A stretch of 64,000 nt of DNA from positions 558,001 through 622,000 of the forward strand of contig NZ_CP096200.1 of assembly GCF_023195835.1 (NCBI RefSeq), given 5' to 3'. Origin of the DNA: Vibrio sinaloensis (lineage in GTDB: Bacteria; Pseudomonadota; Gammaproteobacteria; Enterobacterales; Vibrionaceae). The notes below the pieces were generated by a model. That model saw only the letters and a list, made by a program, of their open reading frames with translations, was not told where the DNA came from and ran no database searches. Shown here piece after piece: positions 43,120 to 52,878 of this stretch. Made by a program: the position numbers and the translations under genes. Each line of letters starts with the position of its first letter. Position 1 is the first letter of the stretch.

Positions 43120-43740
43120 TTAACTGGACAACAACCACACACCGACGCCCATCATCAGAGTGCCCGCGATACGATTTAACAAACGGACATTGTGCGCCTG
43201 ACCAAGCAAGCGTTTGAGCCCTTTACCACCGGTGGCATAGAGTGTCATGCAAATGAACTCAAACAGCAAAATAATCGCAACCAATACCACCAGCTGCGGA
43301 GCTAAAGCACTGCTTTGATCGATAAACGGTGGCAGCAAGGAAATCATAAATGCCCAGCCCTTGGGATTGGCAATTGCAGTTACGAAACCTTGTACAACCA
43401 AATCCCAGTCGGAGTGAACGACTTCTGCTCGTTGATCAAGATTGATCGCTAGTTTCCCGCGCGAACGCCACATCTGCACACCTAGGTAAAATAGATAGCC
43501 ACCGCCAATGAATTTCAAGGCGATAAACAGCCATGGGTAGTTCAGCATAACAGCGGCAATTCCCAATACCGCAGCGACGGCCACCAGCCCAACACCGACC
43601 AACTCTCCCGCCATCATCCACAATGCGCGGCGATAACCAATACTCATGCCGAGCGTGAGCGCCAATGTCATGCACATACCTGGAGTAATGGAGACAAAAA
43701 AGAAAGTGGGTATAAACATGCCTAGTAGGGTGGTATTCAT
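43120..43740 (-). CDS. LysE/RhtB-family amino-acid exporter
   Basis: 206 residues from ATG 43740, with six hydrophobic segments. Family features: SITPGMCMTLAL in helix 1, RRALWMMAGE, and VTAIANPKGWAFMIS with the conserved NPK. It exports amino acids or homoserine-like compounds. The ribosome-binding site is weak for both candidate starts. The substrate is unknown. Confidence 0.87.
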   Translation of the reverse strand: MNTTLLGMFIPTFFFVSITPGMCMTLALTLGMSIGYRRALWMMAGELVGVGLVAVAAVLGIAAVMLNYPWLFIALKFIGGGYLFYLGVQMWRSRGKLAINLDQRAEVVHSDWDLVVQGFVTAIANPKGWAFMISLLPPFIDQSSALAPQLVVLVAIILLFEFICMTLYATGGKGLKRLLGQAHNVRLLNRIAGTLMMGVGVWLLSS

Positions 43741-43880
43741 AGTGGCTCGTAAGGTTGGTTTTATTGATAACATAATCGAATCAACTCACAAATCCAATCC
43801 ACGCTGAGCATCGATTATGGTAACTAGGTTAAATCAGCCTATAATCCACTGTCGATACTGTTCATAAGGAAGGATGCTCT

Positions 43881-45392
43881 TTGCTGTTTCAACGCTTGTT
43901 TACCCTATTGATTTTCAGTCTGCTGGTTGGGTGCAGTTCACTGAATGTTGCTGATCTAGCGGAAAAGCCTGCTTCTTACCACCTTGGTTATCAATCACAC
44001 TCCCCACTCGCTAACTACTTTGAAAAGTTGCAGCACTCAGACCCCGATCTAAGTGGATTTTTAGCACTTGACCAAGGCGAAGACGCTCTGTTGGCGCGCT
44101 TGGCCTTGATTGAAACGGCACAAGCAAGTTTGGATTTGCAGTACTACATCTACCGTAGCGACGAAACCAGCCATCTGTTGACATGGCGACTGTATGAAGC
44201 CGCCGAGCGCGGTGTAAGAGTGAGGCTACTGCTCGATGATATGCAAAAGCGCAATGATGAGCATATTGCCGAACTAAATAGTCATCCTAACATCGAAATT
44301 CGCCTGTTTAATCCTCACCAGTATCGACAGGCACGCCTACTGGCCATGGCGAGTGACTTTGAACGCCTCAATCGTCGGATGCACAACAAATCACTTACCG
44401 CAGACGGTGTCGCCAGCATAGTGGGAGGACGCAATATCGGCAACGAATATTTCTCTTTTGCCTCCAATGTTGAGTTCGGCGATTTTGATTTATTACTTTA
44501 TGGCGAGGTGGTTGAGCAGACCGCCGATCAATTCGATCTTTATTGGAACAGCCGTTACGCGATTCCAATGGAGTGGATTGTCGAGCACAGCGAGACCTTA
44601 CAAGCAAGCAGTATCCAAGAGCAAGTCGGTCGTTTACAACTTAAAGAAAAATTTTCATCAGGACAGTATGACTTTCGTAAGCTTCCGCTCTATCAACACC
44701 TTAATGACGGCACCATAGAGCTATTCTGGGGTAAAGGCCAAGTTTGGTACGACCATCCCGACAAAATCGACCATCAACAAAGCCAACTGGTCGACAACCT
44801 TGAGCAGCTGTTGGCGACTGTCGAGCAATCGGTAGTGATTATTTCTCCATACTTTGTTCCTGCTCAAGCAGGAACAGAGGCCTTGATCGCGGCGGTGCAG
44901 CAAGGTGTAGATGTCACCATTATTACCAACAGCCTCGCCTCCAATGATGTGTTCGCGGTGCACGGCTGGTATGCCAAGTATCGTAAACAACTGGTTCAAA
45001 GCGGTATAAAGCTTTGGGAAATGAAAGTCAGCGCCGATAGTAAAAGTAAGTGGAGTGTCACTGGCAGCAGTCGCGCCAGCCTGCATGCAAAAGTCATCTT
45101 GGTCGACCAACGTATCCTCATCGTCGGCTCAATGAATTGGGATCCACGCTCGAGCGATCTTAATACTGAAATGGCCGCGGTTTTTGAGCAGCCTCAATAC
45201 GTCAAGCATACACTATCTAAACTACCGAGCGAGCTTAATGCCAATGCTTATCAACTCATGGTACAAGACGGCCAACTGATGTGGCGCGATAACACCTCTG
45301 GTGAGATTGTTGACACTGAGCCACAAGCGAGTGTTTGGCGCAGAATTGGCGCGTGGCTGTCGGGAATACTACCGATTGAGCAAATGCTATAA
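43881..45392 (+). CDS. Phospholipase D-family lipoprotein, cardiolipin synthase C-like
   Basis: 503 residues with a TTG start at 43881, six nt after AAGGAAGGA. Lipobox LLVGC near residue 18 marks a lipoprotein. Two complete HKD motifs: HNKSLTAD and HAKVILVD, each followed by the expected GGRNIGNE and GSMNWDPRS. Two HKD motifs in one chain form one active site. ClsC-like enzymes make cardiolipin from phosphatidylglycerol and phosphatidylethanolamine. No ymdB-like partner gene is adjacent. Confidence 0.88.
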   Translation: MLFQRLFTLLIFSLLVGCSSLNVADLAEKPASYHLGYQSHSPLANYFEKLQHSDPDLSGFLALDQGEDALLARLALIETAQASLDLQYYIYRSDETSHLLTWRLYEAAERGVRVRLLLDDMQKRNDEHIAELNSHPNIEIRLFNPHQYRQARLLAMASDFERLNRRMHNKSLTADGVASIVGGRNIGNEYFSFASNVEFGDFDLLLYGEVVEQTADQFDLYWNSRYAIPMEWIVEHSETLQASSIQEQVGRLQLKEKFSSGQYDFRKLPLYQHLNDGTIELFWGKGQVWYDHPDKIDHQQSQLVDNLEQLLATVEQSVVIISPYFVPAQAGTEALIAAVQQGVDVTIITNSLASNDVFAVHGWYAKYRKQLVQSGIKLWEMKVSADSKSKWSVTGSSRASLHAKVILVDQRILIVGSMNWDPRSSDLNTEMAAVFEQPQYVKHTLSKLPSELNANAYQLMVQDGQLMWRDNTSGEIVDTEPQASVWRRIGAWLSGILPIEQML

Positions 45393-45698
45393 CACAGGTG
45401 CAGTTCTGTGATAGTGAATCGCCATTTGTCATTGCACGTTTATGCATTCAATTTCTCAAGTAATGAGAATGGAGCAAGCTTTAATACTTGGAATTTCTGA
45501 CGTTAAAATAGATAAATAAAAGATAATAAACCCAGAAAAATAGGTTAACACCTAGTTAAAAGACCAAGAAATCAGGTGACATTGATCACATTCAAGCATC
45601 CATCTGCTGTTTTTGTTTTCTGATTTTTCCTCGTGCCTGCTAACCTCCTGCTCGCCTTGAATTGAACTCAGGGTGCATAACTATAAGGAGTGTTCACT
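45393..45698 (+). promoter_or_regulatory. Promoter region of the dicarboxylate symporter gene with CRP-type site
   Basis: 306 nt without a gene, AT-rich. GGTGA-CATTGA-TCACA (45575-45590) agrees well with the CRP core TGTGA-N6-TCACA and lies 109 bp upstream of the start codon. Confidence 0.55.
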
Positions 45699-47003
45699 AT
45701 GAATACCAAGAAACCGATGTCGCTGACTAGCCGTGTTATTTTAGGTATGGTCGCTGGTATCTTGACAGGCTTTGTTATTCGCAGCCTATTTGCAGACAAC
45801 GGATTTGTCGATGCATACATTGTTAATGGATTATTCGAAGTCGGCGGAAAAGTCTTCGTCGCAAGTTTGAAAATGCTTGTTGTTCCACTGGTGTTCGTTT
45901 CGCTAGTTTGTGGAACCAGTTCACTGAAAGATCTTTCGACGCTTGGTCGTATGGGGGGAAAAACCCTTGCTTTCTACATCATCACGACTGCGGTCGCGAT
46001 TACGCTTGCCCTAACCATGGGTCACGTTTTCCAACCAGGTGCAGGTGCCGATTTAACCGCAGCCAGTTCATTTCAGTCCGCTGAGGCGCCATCGCTGGGT
46101 CAGGTGATCATTGATATGTTCCCGACCAACCCAATCAGCGCTATGGCGGAAGGCAAGACACTGCAAGTGATCGTGTTTGCTTTGCTGTTTGGTATTGCAA
46201 TCAGTGCCGCTGGTAAACCAGGTGAGCGTATTGCTGCCTTCTTCTCTGATCTGAACGAAGTGATCATGAAGTTGGTTGCGATCCTAATGCACTTGGCGCC
46301 GTTCGGTGTGTTCTTCCTGATGGCCAAGCTGTTTACTGGCCTGGGTTTAGGAGCCATCGTCAACCTAGCGGAATACTTCTTAGTGCTGGCCGGAACCTTG
46401 GTTCTACATGGCCTGGTCACTTACAGCGTCATGCTCAAAGGCTTCACTGGTTTGAGCCCAATTACCTTCTTGAAGAAGATGGAAGACGCAGTAATGTTCG
46501 CCTTCTCTACTGCTTCTTCTAACGCCACTATTCCAGTTACTATGGAAACGGCAAAAAACCGTATGGGTGTTGATAACCGCATCTCCTCATTCACAGTGCC
46601 ACTTGGCGCAACCGTGAATATGGATGGTACCGCGATCATGCAAGGTGTCGCGACCGCGTTTATCGCACAAGCCTTTAACATCGACCTCACCATGGGTGAC
46701 TACCTAATGGTGATCGTGACGGCAACGCTGGCATCGATTGGTACCGCGGGTGTACCTGGTGTTGGTCTGGTTATGCTAGCGATGGTACTCAATCAGGTAG
46801 GTCTACCACTGGAAGGCATCGCGCTTATCATGGGTGTTGACCGCTTACTGGATATGATTCGAACGGCAGTGAATATTACCGGCGACAGCGCAGTCACTGT
46901 GATTGTGGCTAAGTCAGAAGGCGCGTTGGACGAGACACGATTCAACGATCCTTTAGCGGGTGAAAAAGAGGAAGAGGTGCACTTAAAGCACTCTGACGCT
47001 TAA
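45699..47003 (+). CDS. Dicarboxylate/amino-acid:cation symporter (DAACS family)
   Basis: 434 residues from ATG 45699 (AAGGAG about 9 nt upstream). Typical family motifs: the serine-rich hairpin FSTASSNATIPVTMETA, NMDGTAIMQGVA, and the GTAGVPGVG and LLDMIRTAVNITGDS helices that bind substrate and sodium. It probably takes up glutamate, aspartate or C4-dicarboxylates. A CRP-type site upstream suggests catabolite control. Monocistronic with a strong terminator. Confidence 0.93.
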   Translation: MNTKKPMSLTSRVILGMVAGILTGFVIRSLFADNGFVDAYIVNGLFEVGGKVFVASLKMLVVPLVFVSLVCGTSSLKDLSTLGRMGGKTLAFYIITTAVAITLALTMGHVFQPGAGADLTAASSFQSAEAPSLGQVIIDMFPTNPISAMAEGKTLQVIVFALLFGIAISAAGKPGERIAAFFSDLNEVIMKLVAILMHLAPFGVFFLMAKLFTGLGLGAIVNLAEYFLVLAGTLVLHGLVTYSVMLKGFTGLSPITFLKKMEDAVMFAFSTASSNATIPVTMETAKNRMGVDNRISSFTVPLGATVNMDGTAIMQGVATAFIAQAFNIDLTMGDYLMVIVTATLASIGTAGVPGVGLVMLAMVLNQVGLPLEGIALIMGVDRLLDMIRTAVNITGDSAVTVIVAKSEGALDETRFNDPLAGEKEEEVHLKHSDA

Positions 47004-47024
47004 TTCTCCCTCACTGCTTTACCA

Positions 47025-47049
47025 CAAACCCGAGGCTGCCTCGGGTTTG
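47025..47049. terminator. Terminator after the symporter gene
   Basis: CAAACCCGAGG / CCTCGGGTTTG with a 3-nt loop, followed by TTGTTT. Confidence 0.85.
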
Positions 47050-47170
47050 TTGTTTCCACTCAACAAGTTAAACAAAACCCAACCATTTTCTTCGACTATC
47101 ACTACGCAAAATTGAACAACCTCAGCCATAATTAACAAATCCATCAATAGCAATTGATAGGGCATTTGTT

Positions 47171-48493
47171 ATGGCAGTTTTTCGTTGGATCCTCACCTGT
47201 ATCACCGTCCTGAGTAGTATCGTCTGGTCACTTGTCGCGTCTGCGGCCATGCCATTTGATCTGCCTCCAGGTCTTAGCATTGCCGCCGCTGCGCAGCAAA
47301 AACATGGCGACCGTTTCCTCGATGTTGAGGGCGTGGTTGGGCACGGCCTAGCCACCGATAGCAACGGAGTCGGCATCATAGTGGTGTTTACTGAATCTCC
47401 CGTCGTGCCGGGAGTGCCGGTCGCTGTCGATGGGGTGAAAGTCAAAACCGTGTTTAGTGGCCGCTTTTATGCACTGGCACCACCGCTCTGTGGCGGTCCG
47501 CCTTCCGAGCGACCCGCAGAGTGCTTTTCTGACCCAGAGCCAGAACCAACGGTAGACCCTACCGCTCGCTTTGAGCGACCAGTACCGATTGGGGTTTCAA
47601 CTGGTCACCCCAATATTACTGCTGGCACCATAGGTGCTAGGGTGACCGATGGTACGGATGTCTACGCGCTCAGTAATAACCATGTGTTTGCCAACTCAAA
47701 CCAAACGAGTGTGCCAGAAAACATCCTCCAACCTGGCCCTTATGATGGGGGTGTGGAAAATGGCGATACTTATGCAACATTAGTCGACTATGAGCCGATT
47801 TTGTTTGATGGTTCTGCCAATATAATGGACGCAGCGATCGCCCGCAGCGACGAAGCTTCACTCGCGACTGCAACGCCCGCCGATGGTTATGGCACCCCGT
47901 CCTCGAGTGTCGAAACCGCGATGCCTGGACTCGCGGTTAAAAAATACGGCCGCACCACCGGATTTACTCAGGGCACAGTAGACAGCATCAATGCCACCGT
48001 CAATGTCTGTTATGAAGGGGGATCGAGTTGTACCAAATTAGCCATGTTTGTCAATCAGGTGGTCATCACTCCAGGTACATTCAGTGCAGGTGGCGATTCT
48101 GGCTCGTTGATCGTCGCCAGTGATAGCAATGCCGCAGTCGCTCTGCTGTTCGCGGGCTCGTCGTCTTACACCATAGGATCTCCAATCACCCCGATATTAC
48201 AGCGCTTTAATGTTACCATTGACAGTGCGACTGCACCGCCACCACCTACGGGCGATTTTGCACTCACCGCCTCTGGCTACAAAGTGAAAGGGCAACACAA
48301 AGTCAATTTGGAGTGGAGTGGTAGTCAAGCGACCCAAGTCGATGTGTACCGCAATGGCGTACTGGTTGAAACCGTGACTAACTCTGGCTTCTATAACGAC
48401 AACATCAACAGCAAAGGCGGCGCGACCTATAATCACAAGGTGTGCAACCAAGGAACGGAAACCTGCTCGAACACCTCAGTGACCGTGTTTTAG
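47171..48493 (+). CDS. Secreted trypsin-fold serine protease with C-terminal Ig-like domain
   Basis: 440 residues. A signal peptide ends near ASAA (26). The catalytic triad of the trypsin fold can be read: His in LSNNHVFA, Asp in IMDAAIA, Ser in GGDSGSLIVAS. The short, bacterial layout resembles Nal1-like proteases. A C-terminal fibronectin/Ig-like domain (about 360-440) has VDVYRNGVLVETVT and a Cys pair. It is probably secreted and binds a surface or polymer. Substrate unknown. Confidence 0.8.
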   Translation: MAVFRWILTCITVLSSIVWSLVASAAMPFDLPPGLSIAAAAQQKHGDRFLDVEGVVGHGLATDSNGVGIIVVFTESPVVPGVPVAVDGVKVKTVFSGRFYALAPPLCGGPPSERPAECFSDPEPEPTVDPTARFERPVPIGVSTGHPNITAGTIGARVTDGTDVYALSNNHVFANSNQTSVPENILQPGPYDGGVENGDTYATLVDYEPILFDGSANIMDAAIARSDEASLATATPADGYGTPSSSVETAMPGLAVKKYGRTTGFTQGTVDSINATVNVCYEGGSSCTKLAMFVNQVVITPGTFSAGGDSGSLIVASDSNAAVALLFAGSSSYTIGSPITPILQRFNVTIDSATAPPPPTGDFALTASGYKVKGQHKVNLEWSGSQATQVDVYRNGVLVETVTNSGFYNDNINSKGGATYNHKVCNQGTETCSNTSVTVF

Positions 48494-48673
48494 CGCTGTG
48501 CACCCACTCGCGATCTCTGTGATGATGTGACAAAGCTGTCTTGGCCATTGCGACCGAGACAGCTTTATTGCTGACAATTCAACCATATCCAACCTAACTC
48601 ACACACCTCGCACCGTTTCAGCTTTACAATGTGTTACATCATAATAACAAGTCACTTTCAAAGGAGTGAAAGC

Positions 48674-50107
48674 ATGAAACTGCAGTGGTGTGTTGCTGTT
48701 CTACTTTTGTTGCCCTTTTCTACCTTTGCCGCCTCTTCTACCGAACAGGTGCTGCCATTAACTCAATCAACCATAGGTTATGCATCGTTACTCATTTTTG
48801 CTATCGCCTACACGCTAGTGATGCTCGAAGAGTACCTGCAACTGAGAAAGTCCAAGCCGGTACTGCTTGCCGCCGGGATCATCTGGGCGATGATCGGTTA
48901 TGTGTATAGTCAGTATGACCAAGTTGAAGTGGCCAAAGCGGCGCTGGAGCATAATCTGCTTGAATACGCTGAGTTGCTGCTGTTCCTGCTGGTTGCGATG
49001 ACCTATATCAGCGCGATGGAAGAGCGCAGACTGTTCGACGCGCTGCAAGCTTGGATGGTTGGCAAAGGCTTCAACTTTAAAACCTTATTCTGGCTCACCG
49101 GGATATTAGCCTTCTTCATTTCCCCTATCGCCGATAACTTAACCACAGCGCTGCTGATGTGCGCCGTAGTCATGAAGGTAGCGGGCGACAACACTAAGTT
49201 TATCAATCTCGCGTGCATCAACATTGTGATTGCCGCCAACGCAGGCGGGGCTTTCAGCCCATTTGGTGACATCACCACGCTGATGGTTTGGCAAGCCGGT
49301 CATGTCTCATTTTCAGAGTTCATACCACTGTTTCTGCCCTCAGTACTCAACTACTTAGTGCCTGCGATCATCATGTCGCTGTTTATTCCCAATGCCAAAC
49401 CTGACGTGGTTCACCAGCATGTCGAGCTTAAACGCGGCGCGCGAAGAATCGTCGGCTTATTTATTTTAACCATCGCCACGGCTGTCGCTTTTCACGCGGT
49501 ACTTCACTTCCCGCCAGTAGTGGGCATGATGATGGGGCTCGCTTACCTCCAGTTCTTCGGCTTTTTCCTCCGTAAAACGCTTAAGGCTTCGTTAAAGAAA
49601 AAAGCGCTGCGGGCAATAGAAAACCGAGACGACTACGCATTAAAACGTTTAGGCTCAGTGGTACCGTTTGATGTGTTTCGCCGTGTGTCTCACGCCGAGT
49701 GGGACACGCTATTGTTCTTTTACGGCGTGGTGATGTGTGTCGGAGGCTTGAGTTTACTCGGCTACTTAGGGCTGATTTCCGAGGTGATGTACACCCAGTG
49801 GGACCCGGTGTGGGCCAATGTTATGGTCGGTATTTTGTCGGCGATTGTCGATAACATTCCCGTGATGTTTGCGGTACTGACGATGGAGCCAACAATGAGT
49901 ATGGGCAACTGGCTATTGGTTACATTAACGGCTGGAGTTGGCGGTAGTTTACTCTCTATCGGATCGGCTGCGGGTGTGGCTTTGATGGGGGCCGCGCATG
50001 GTAAGTACACCTTCTTTGGTCACTTAAAGTGGGCGCCGGTGATTGCCATCGGCTATGCCGCCAGTATCGCCCTGCACTTAACCCTCAACAGTGCACTATT
50101 TACTTGA
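48674..50107 (+). CDS. nhaD: NhaD-type sodium/proton antiporter
   Basis: 477 residues from ATG 48674 (AAGGAG 8 nt upstream), the same length as the known Vibrio NhaD. Thirteen or so hydrophobic segments; motifs ISPIADNLTTALL, NIVIAANAGGAFSPFGD and NIPVMFAVL hold acidic residues likely to bind sodium. It exports sodium or lithium at alkaline pH. Its 3' end overlaps the convergent lipoprotein gene by 12 nt. Confidence 0.92.
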   Translation: MKLQWCVAVLLLLPFSTFAASSTEQVLPLTQSTIGYASLLIFAIAYTLVMLEEYLQLRKSKPVLLAAGIIWAMIGYVYSQYDQVEVAKAALEHNLLEYAELLLFLLVAMTYISAMEERRLFDALQAWMVGKGFNFKTLFWLTGILAFFISPIADNLTTALLMCAVVMKVAGDNTKFINLACINIVIAANAGGAFSPFGDITTLMVWQAGHVSFSEFIPLFLPSVLNYLVPAIIMSLFIPNAKPDVVHQHVELKRGARRIVGLFILTIATAVAFHAVLHFPPVVGMMMGLAYLQFFGFFLRKTLKASLKKKALRAIENRDDYALKRLGSVVPFDVFRRVSHAEWDTLLFFYGVVMCVGGLSLLGYLGLISEVMYTQWDPVWANVMVGILSAIVDNIPVMFAVLTMEPTMSMGNWLLVTLTAGVGGSLLSIGSAAGVALMGAAHGKYTFFGHLKWAPVIAIGYAASIALHLTLNSALFT

Positions 50108-50497
50108 GGCTGAATCCGGCTCGAATTGACGCTTTTGCCAAGTACTGGCAAGTTGGTACTTGGCACAAACGCTACAGGTAAGTAGCTCGTTATTGCCGTG
50201 AATGCGCATCACAATATCTTCGCGCTTCTCTTTAGAACTGTTGCGCATTTGAATGGTGAGAAAGTTATCCTTTACTTCAAAGGGCTTAGTAAAATTCTCC
50301 CCTTTGGTTTTGATAATGGTCACATATGCGTCGCGAAACTCGAGTCGATCTTGGTTATACAAGTTGTCAAACACCCCGGAAAACTCGTAAGTCTCTTTAT
50401 TGAGGATACGTTCAGTCTGCTCGTCTGAGCACCCGAGTAGCGTTGTTGTCATCAGTGCCACTAAGGCCAAGTTCGCGACCCTACCAGATATTCGCAT
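50096..50497 (-). CDS. Hypothetical lipoprotein in the alkylation-repair operon
   Basis: 133 residues from ATG 50497 (GGAG 7 nt upstream). Lipobox TLLGC near residue 24. The mature part is hydrophilic, with CSVC-like paired cysteines (LLTCSVCAKYQL). I do not recognise the family. It begins 4 nt after ogt, so it is probably co-transcribed. Its end overlaps the nhaD end. Confidence 0.65.
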   Translation of the reverse strand: MRISGRVANLALVALMTTTLLGCSDEQTERILNKETYEFSGVFDNLYNQDRLEFRDAYVTIIKTKGENFTKPFEVKDNFLTIQMRNSSKEKREDIVMRIHGNNELLTCSVCAKYQLASTWQKRQFEPDSASSK

Positions 50498-50501
50498 TCC
50501 T

Positions 50502-50975
50502 TTACTCCATTTGCTCGAGCGCAAGCAACTTCGCTTTACGCTCAACACCTCCCGCGTATCCGGTCAGCTTACCATTTTTACCTATTACTCGATGGCAAGG
50601 CACTATGATAGAAATCGGATTCTTACCATTGGCCATCCCTACCGCTCTGACCGCTTTGGGCTTACCAATCGCATCGGCAATCTGTTGGTAACTCCAAGTT
50701 TGACCAAATGGGATTTGCGTCAGTGCTTGCCAAACCTGCTGTTGAAATGGCGTTCCCACAGCAGCTAACGGTAGGGTAAAGTCCCGACGTTGGCCTGTAA
50801 AGTATTCTTGCAACTCTTGTACCGCCTGACTCAAAATCGGGTGCTGTGGGGTATAGTCGCCCAGCGTGTTAGGTTGTGTTGTTTGAGTCTCAAACCAAAC
50901 GCCCAACAAGCCGTGTTCATTGGCCTGAAGCGTGATATCCCCAAGTGGAGAAGGACAGTAACAGTAATAATTCAT
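50502..50975 (-). CDS. ogt: Methylated-DNA-protein cysteine methyltransferase
   Basis: 157 residues from ATG 50975. The acceptor-Cys motif IVPCHRVIG is intact, as is the helix-turn-helix [18 protein letters not shown]. It removes O6-alkyl groups from guanine in a one-time reaction. Its ATG overlaps the stop of the Ada-AlkA gene (ATGA). Confidence 0.95.
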   Translation of the reverse strand: MNYYCYCPSPLGDITLQANEHGLLGVWFETQTTQPNTLGDYTPQHPILSQAVQELQEYFTGQRRDFTLPLAAVGTPFQQQVWQALTQIPFGQTWSYQQIADAIGKPKAVRAVGMANGKNPISIIVPCHRVIGKNGKLTGYAGGVERKAKLLALEQME

Positions 50976-52336
50976 GCATGACTCCAACAATGAAATGTGG
51001 CGTAGCTGCCCCACGGAGCAACCGATTTAGGATTGAGTTGGTTAAAGGTCTGCAACGCTTTTTTCACCACCAAATCCCCTTCTAAAAAACAGTTTGGATC
51101 ACTTTGGCCTCGCAACTTGGCATAGTTTACGGTCCAAGGGCCAATCCCCTTGATTTTCAGCCATTCGCTAGGGTCGTGTTGCGGATACTGAGCCACATAA
51201 CTGGCAAAGCGCGCAAGTGTCTGTTTGCGGCTTTGTGGCATACGCAAAAACGACAAATCCGCGTTGATCAAATCGGTTGGCGTAGGAAAGTGCGTCACCT
51301 CATTCGGCTGCAACGTCGCCACTAACAAATTGAGCTGACCAATCGCCGCTTTAATCGACACTTGTTGACCTAGGATGGCTCGAACACCTGCCTCCCAAGC
51401 GCTCCAAACGCCGGGAATACGAATACCAGATCGCTTAACCAGATCAGGAGCCAAACTGGATAGGTGCTGCTCAATACTCAACACATCACTATCTAAATCA
51501 AACATTCGCCTGAACTGGTTAACCAAAGCTCTCAACTGACTGACCTGTTCCAATTGGAACTCAACCCGCATAACCCCAGGCTTGCGGTGAGCGATGGAAA
51601 ACCAAGCTCGCTGTCCGTTGAGTGAGACACTGCGCTGATACGCATGCTCGGTCACGACTTCTAAGCCATCAATCGCACGTAAACGATAGAAGTCCAACAT
51701 GTGCTGCCAATCGAGCGGCCCACGATAAGCCAAGTCAAGGCAGTTAGTGTGTACTTGCTTTTGCTCGACCTTTCTCAACTGCGATGGCGACATCTTCATC
51801 ACCTTATAAAAAGCATCATTGAAACGACGAACGCTGTTAAAACCGCTGGCTAACGCGATATCCGTTACCGACAACTGGCTACTGTGCAGCAGCTGTTTAG
51901 CGAACATGAGCTGATAGTAGAGCGCATATTGCTTAGGCGACATGCCCAAATAGTGATTGAACAGTTTTCGCAAGTAGCGGTCCGATATGCCTAAACGCAG
52001 GCAAAGCTCGGCTAGAGAGCAACGCTGCAACTCCCCTTGTTCGATAAAGCGAATCGCTCGTTGAAAGGTCACTTCTGTGCCCTTCCACGCCCAGGAGCTC
52101 GGTGCACTGTCTGGGCGACAACGCAAACAAGGTCGGTAACCCGCTTGCAGGGCTTGCGCCTTGTCGTGGAAGTACTCGACGTTCTCTTCTTTCGGCAAGT
52201 TAGCCGGACAAATCGGTCGACAAAATATCCCGGTGGTTTTGACCGCAACATAAAATTGGCCATCAAAACGACTGTCACGGGCAACCCGCGCAGTATGACA
52301 CTCGTTTTGCGTAAGCTTTGTGATTACACGACTCAT
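50972..52336 (-). CDS. Ada-type regulator fused to AlkA 3-methyladenine DNA glycosylase
   Basis: 454 residues. The N-terminal Ada metal domain has four Cys ligands (CRPICP and CLRCRP, about 39-73). An AraC-type double helix-turn-helix follows (about 85-190; [18 protein letters not shown]). The C-terminal AlkA glycosylase has helix-hairpin-helix [14 protein letters not shown] and catalytic Asp in [10 protein letters not shown]. Ada methyltransferase activity for O6-methylguanine is missing here but is supplied by the overlapping ogt. One protein thus senses methyl phosphotriesters, activates transcription, and excises methylated bases. Confidence 0.92.
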   Translation of the reverse strand: MSRVITKLTQNECHTARVARDSRFDGQFYVAVKTTGIFCRPICPANLPKEENVEYFHDKAQALQAGYRPCLRCRPDSAPSSWAWKGTEVTFQRAIRFIEQGELQRCSLAELCLRLGISDRYLRKLFNHYLGMSPKQYALYYQLMFAKQLLHSSQLSVTDIALASGFNSVRRFNDAFYKVMKMSPSQLRKVEQKQVHTNCLDLAYRGPLDWQHMLDFYRLRAIDGLEVVTEHAYQRSVSLNGQRAWFSIAHRKPGVMRVEFQLEQVSQLRALVNQFRRMFDLDSDVLSIEQHLSSLAPDLVKRSGIRIPGVWSAWEAGVRAILGQQVSIKAAIGQLNLLVATLQPNEVTHFPTPTDLINADLSFLRMPQSRKQTLARFASYVAQYPQHDPSEWLKIKGIGPWTVNYAKLRGQSDPNCFLEGDLVVKKALQTFNQLNPKSVAPWGSYATFHCWSHA

Positions 52337-52486
52337 GGGATTTTCCGATGCTGTTCAGAACCTTATGTGAGTCTAATCGCATCGGTGCTAATTACTAGCC
52401 ATTTTCGGAACTAAATTCTATTTGCCAAGTGTGATGCTTGTTCTAAAGTTAGCTATGCAGAGTAATTAATAATAAGGAAGTTGGCT

Positions 52487-52690
52487 ATGAACCTGCACTC
52501 TTGCACTATTGTGCTTAAAGATCACCTCACCATGACGTGTGATGATGTCGAACAAACCTTAGGCATTATCGATCAACACGGCCCCGCCAATATCGACAAA
52601 ATTCTGATTGAGGCGTTTGACGGGCAAGCGGTACGTCGCTACGACGCGCTCTCTATCGAGGAGTCGATTGAAAGTCTGATGAGCTTATAG
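52487..52690 (+). CDS. Small conserved-looking hypothetical protein
   Basis: 67 residues from ATG 52487 (AAGGAAG about 7 nt upstream). Acidic, one helix-rich domain with paired Cys (SCTIV, MTCDDVE); no membrane segment. It resembles small vibrio proteins of unknown function. Followed by its own terminator, diverging from ada-alkA. Confidence 0.65.
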   Translation: MNLHSCTIVLKDHLTMTCDDVEQTLGIIDQHGPANIDKILIEAFDGQAVRRYDALSIEESIESLMSL

Positions 52691-52713
52691 CATCAAGACT
52701 TCACTACTGATAG

Positions 52714-52742
52714 CAGCCCCACTTCGGGGCTGTTTGCTTTTT
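52714..52742 (+). terminator. Terminator after the small hypothetical gene
   Basis: CAGCCCC / GGGGCTG with a 5-nt loop, followed by TTTGCTTTTT. Confidence 0.85.
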
Positions 52743-52878
52743 CGGGAGCAACTCATTCGAAAAATTTGAAGGTTACGCTCGAAATCCCCCCATTCTTTCG
52801 CCCCTCTCAGATACCTATACTGGCCCCAATGAAATAAAACGGCTCTAATATAGCCCAACTTCCTAGTGAGGCAGCATT

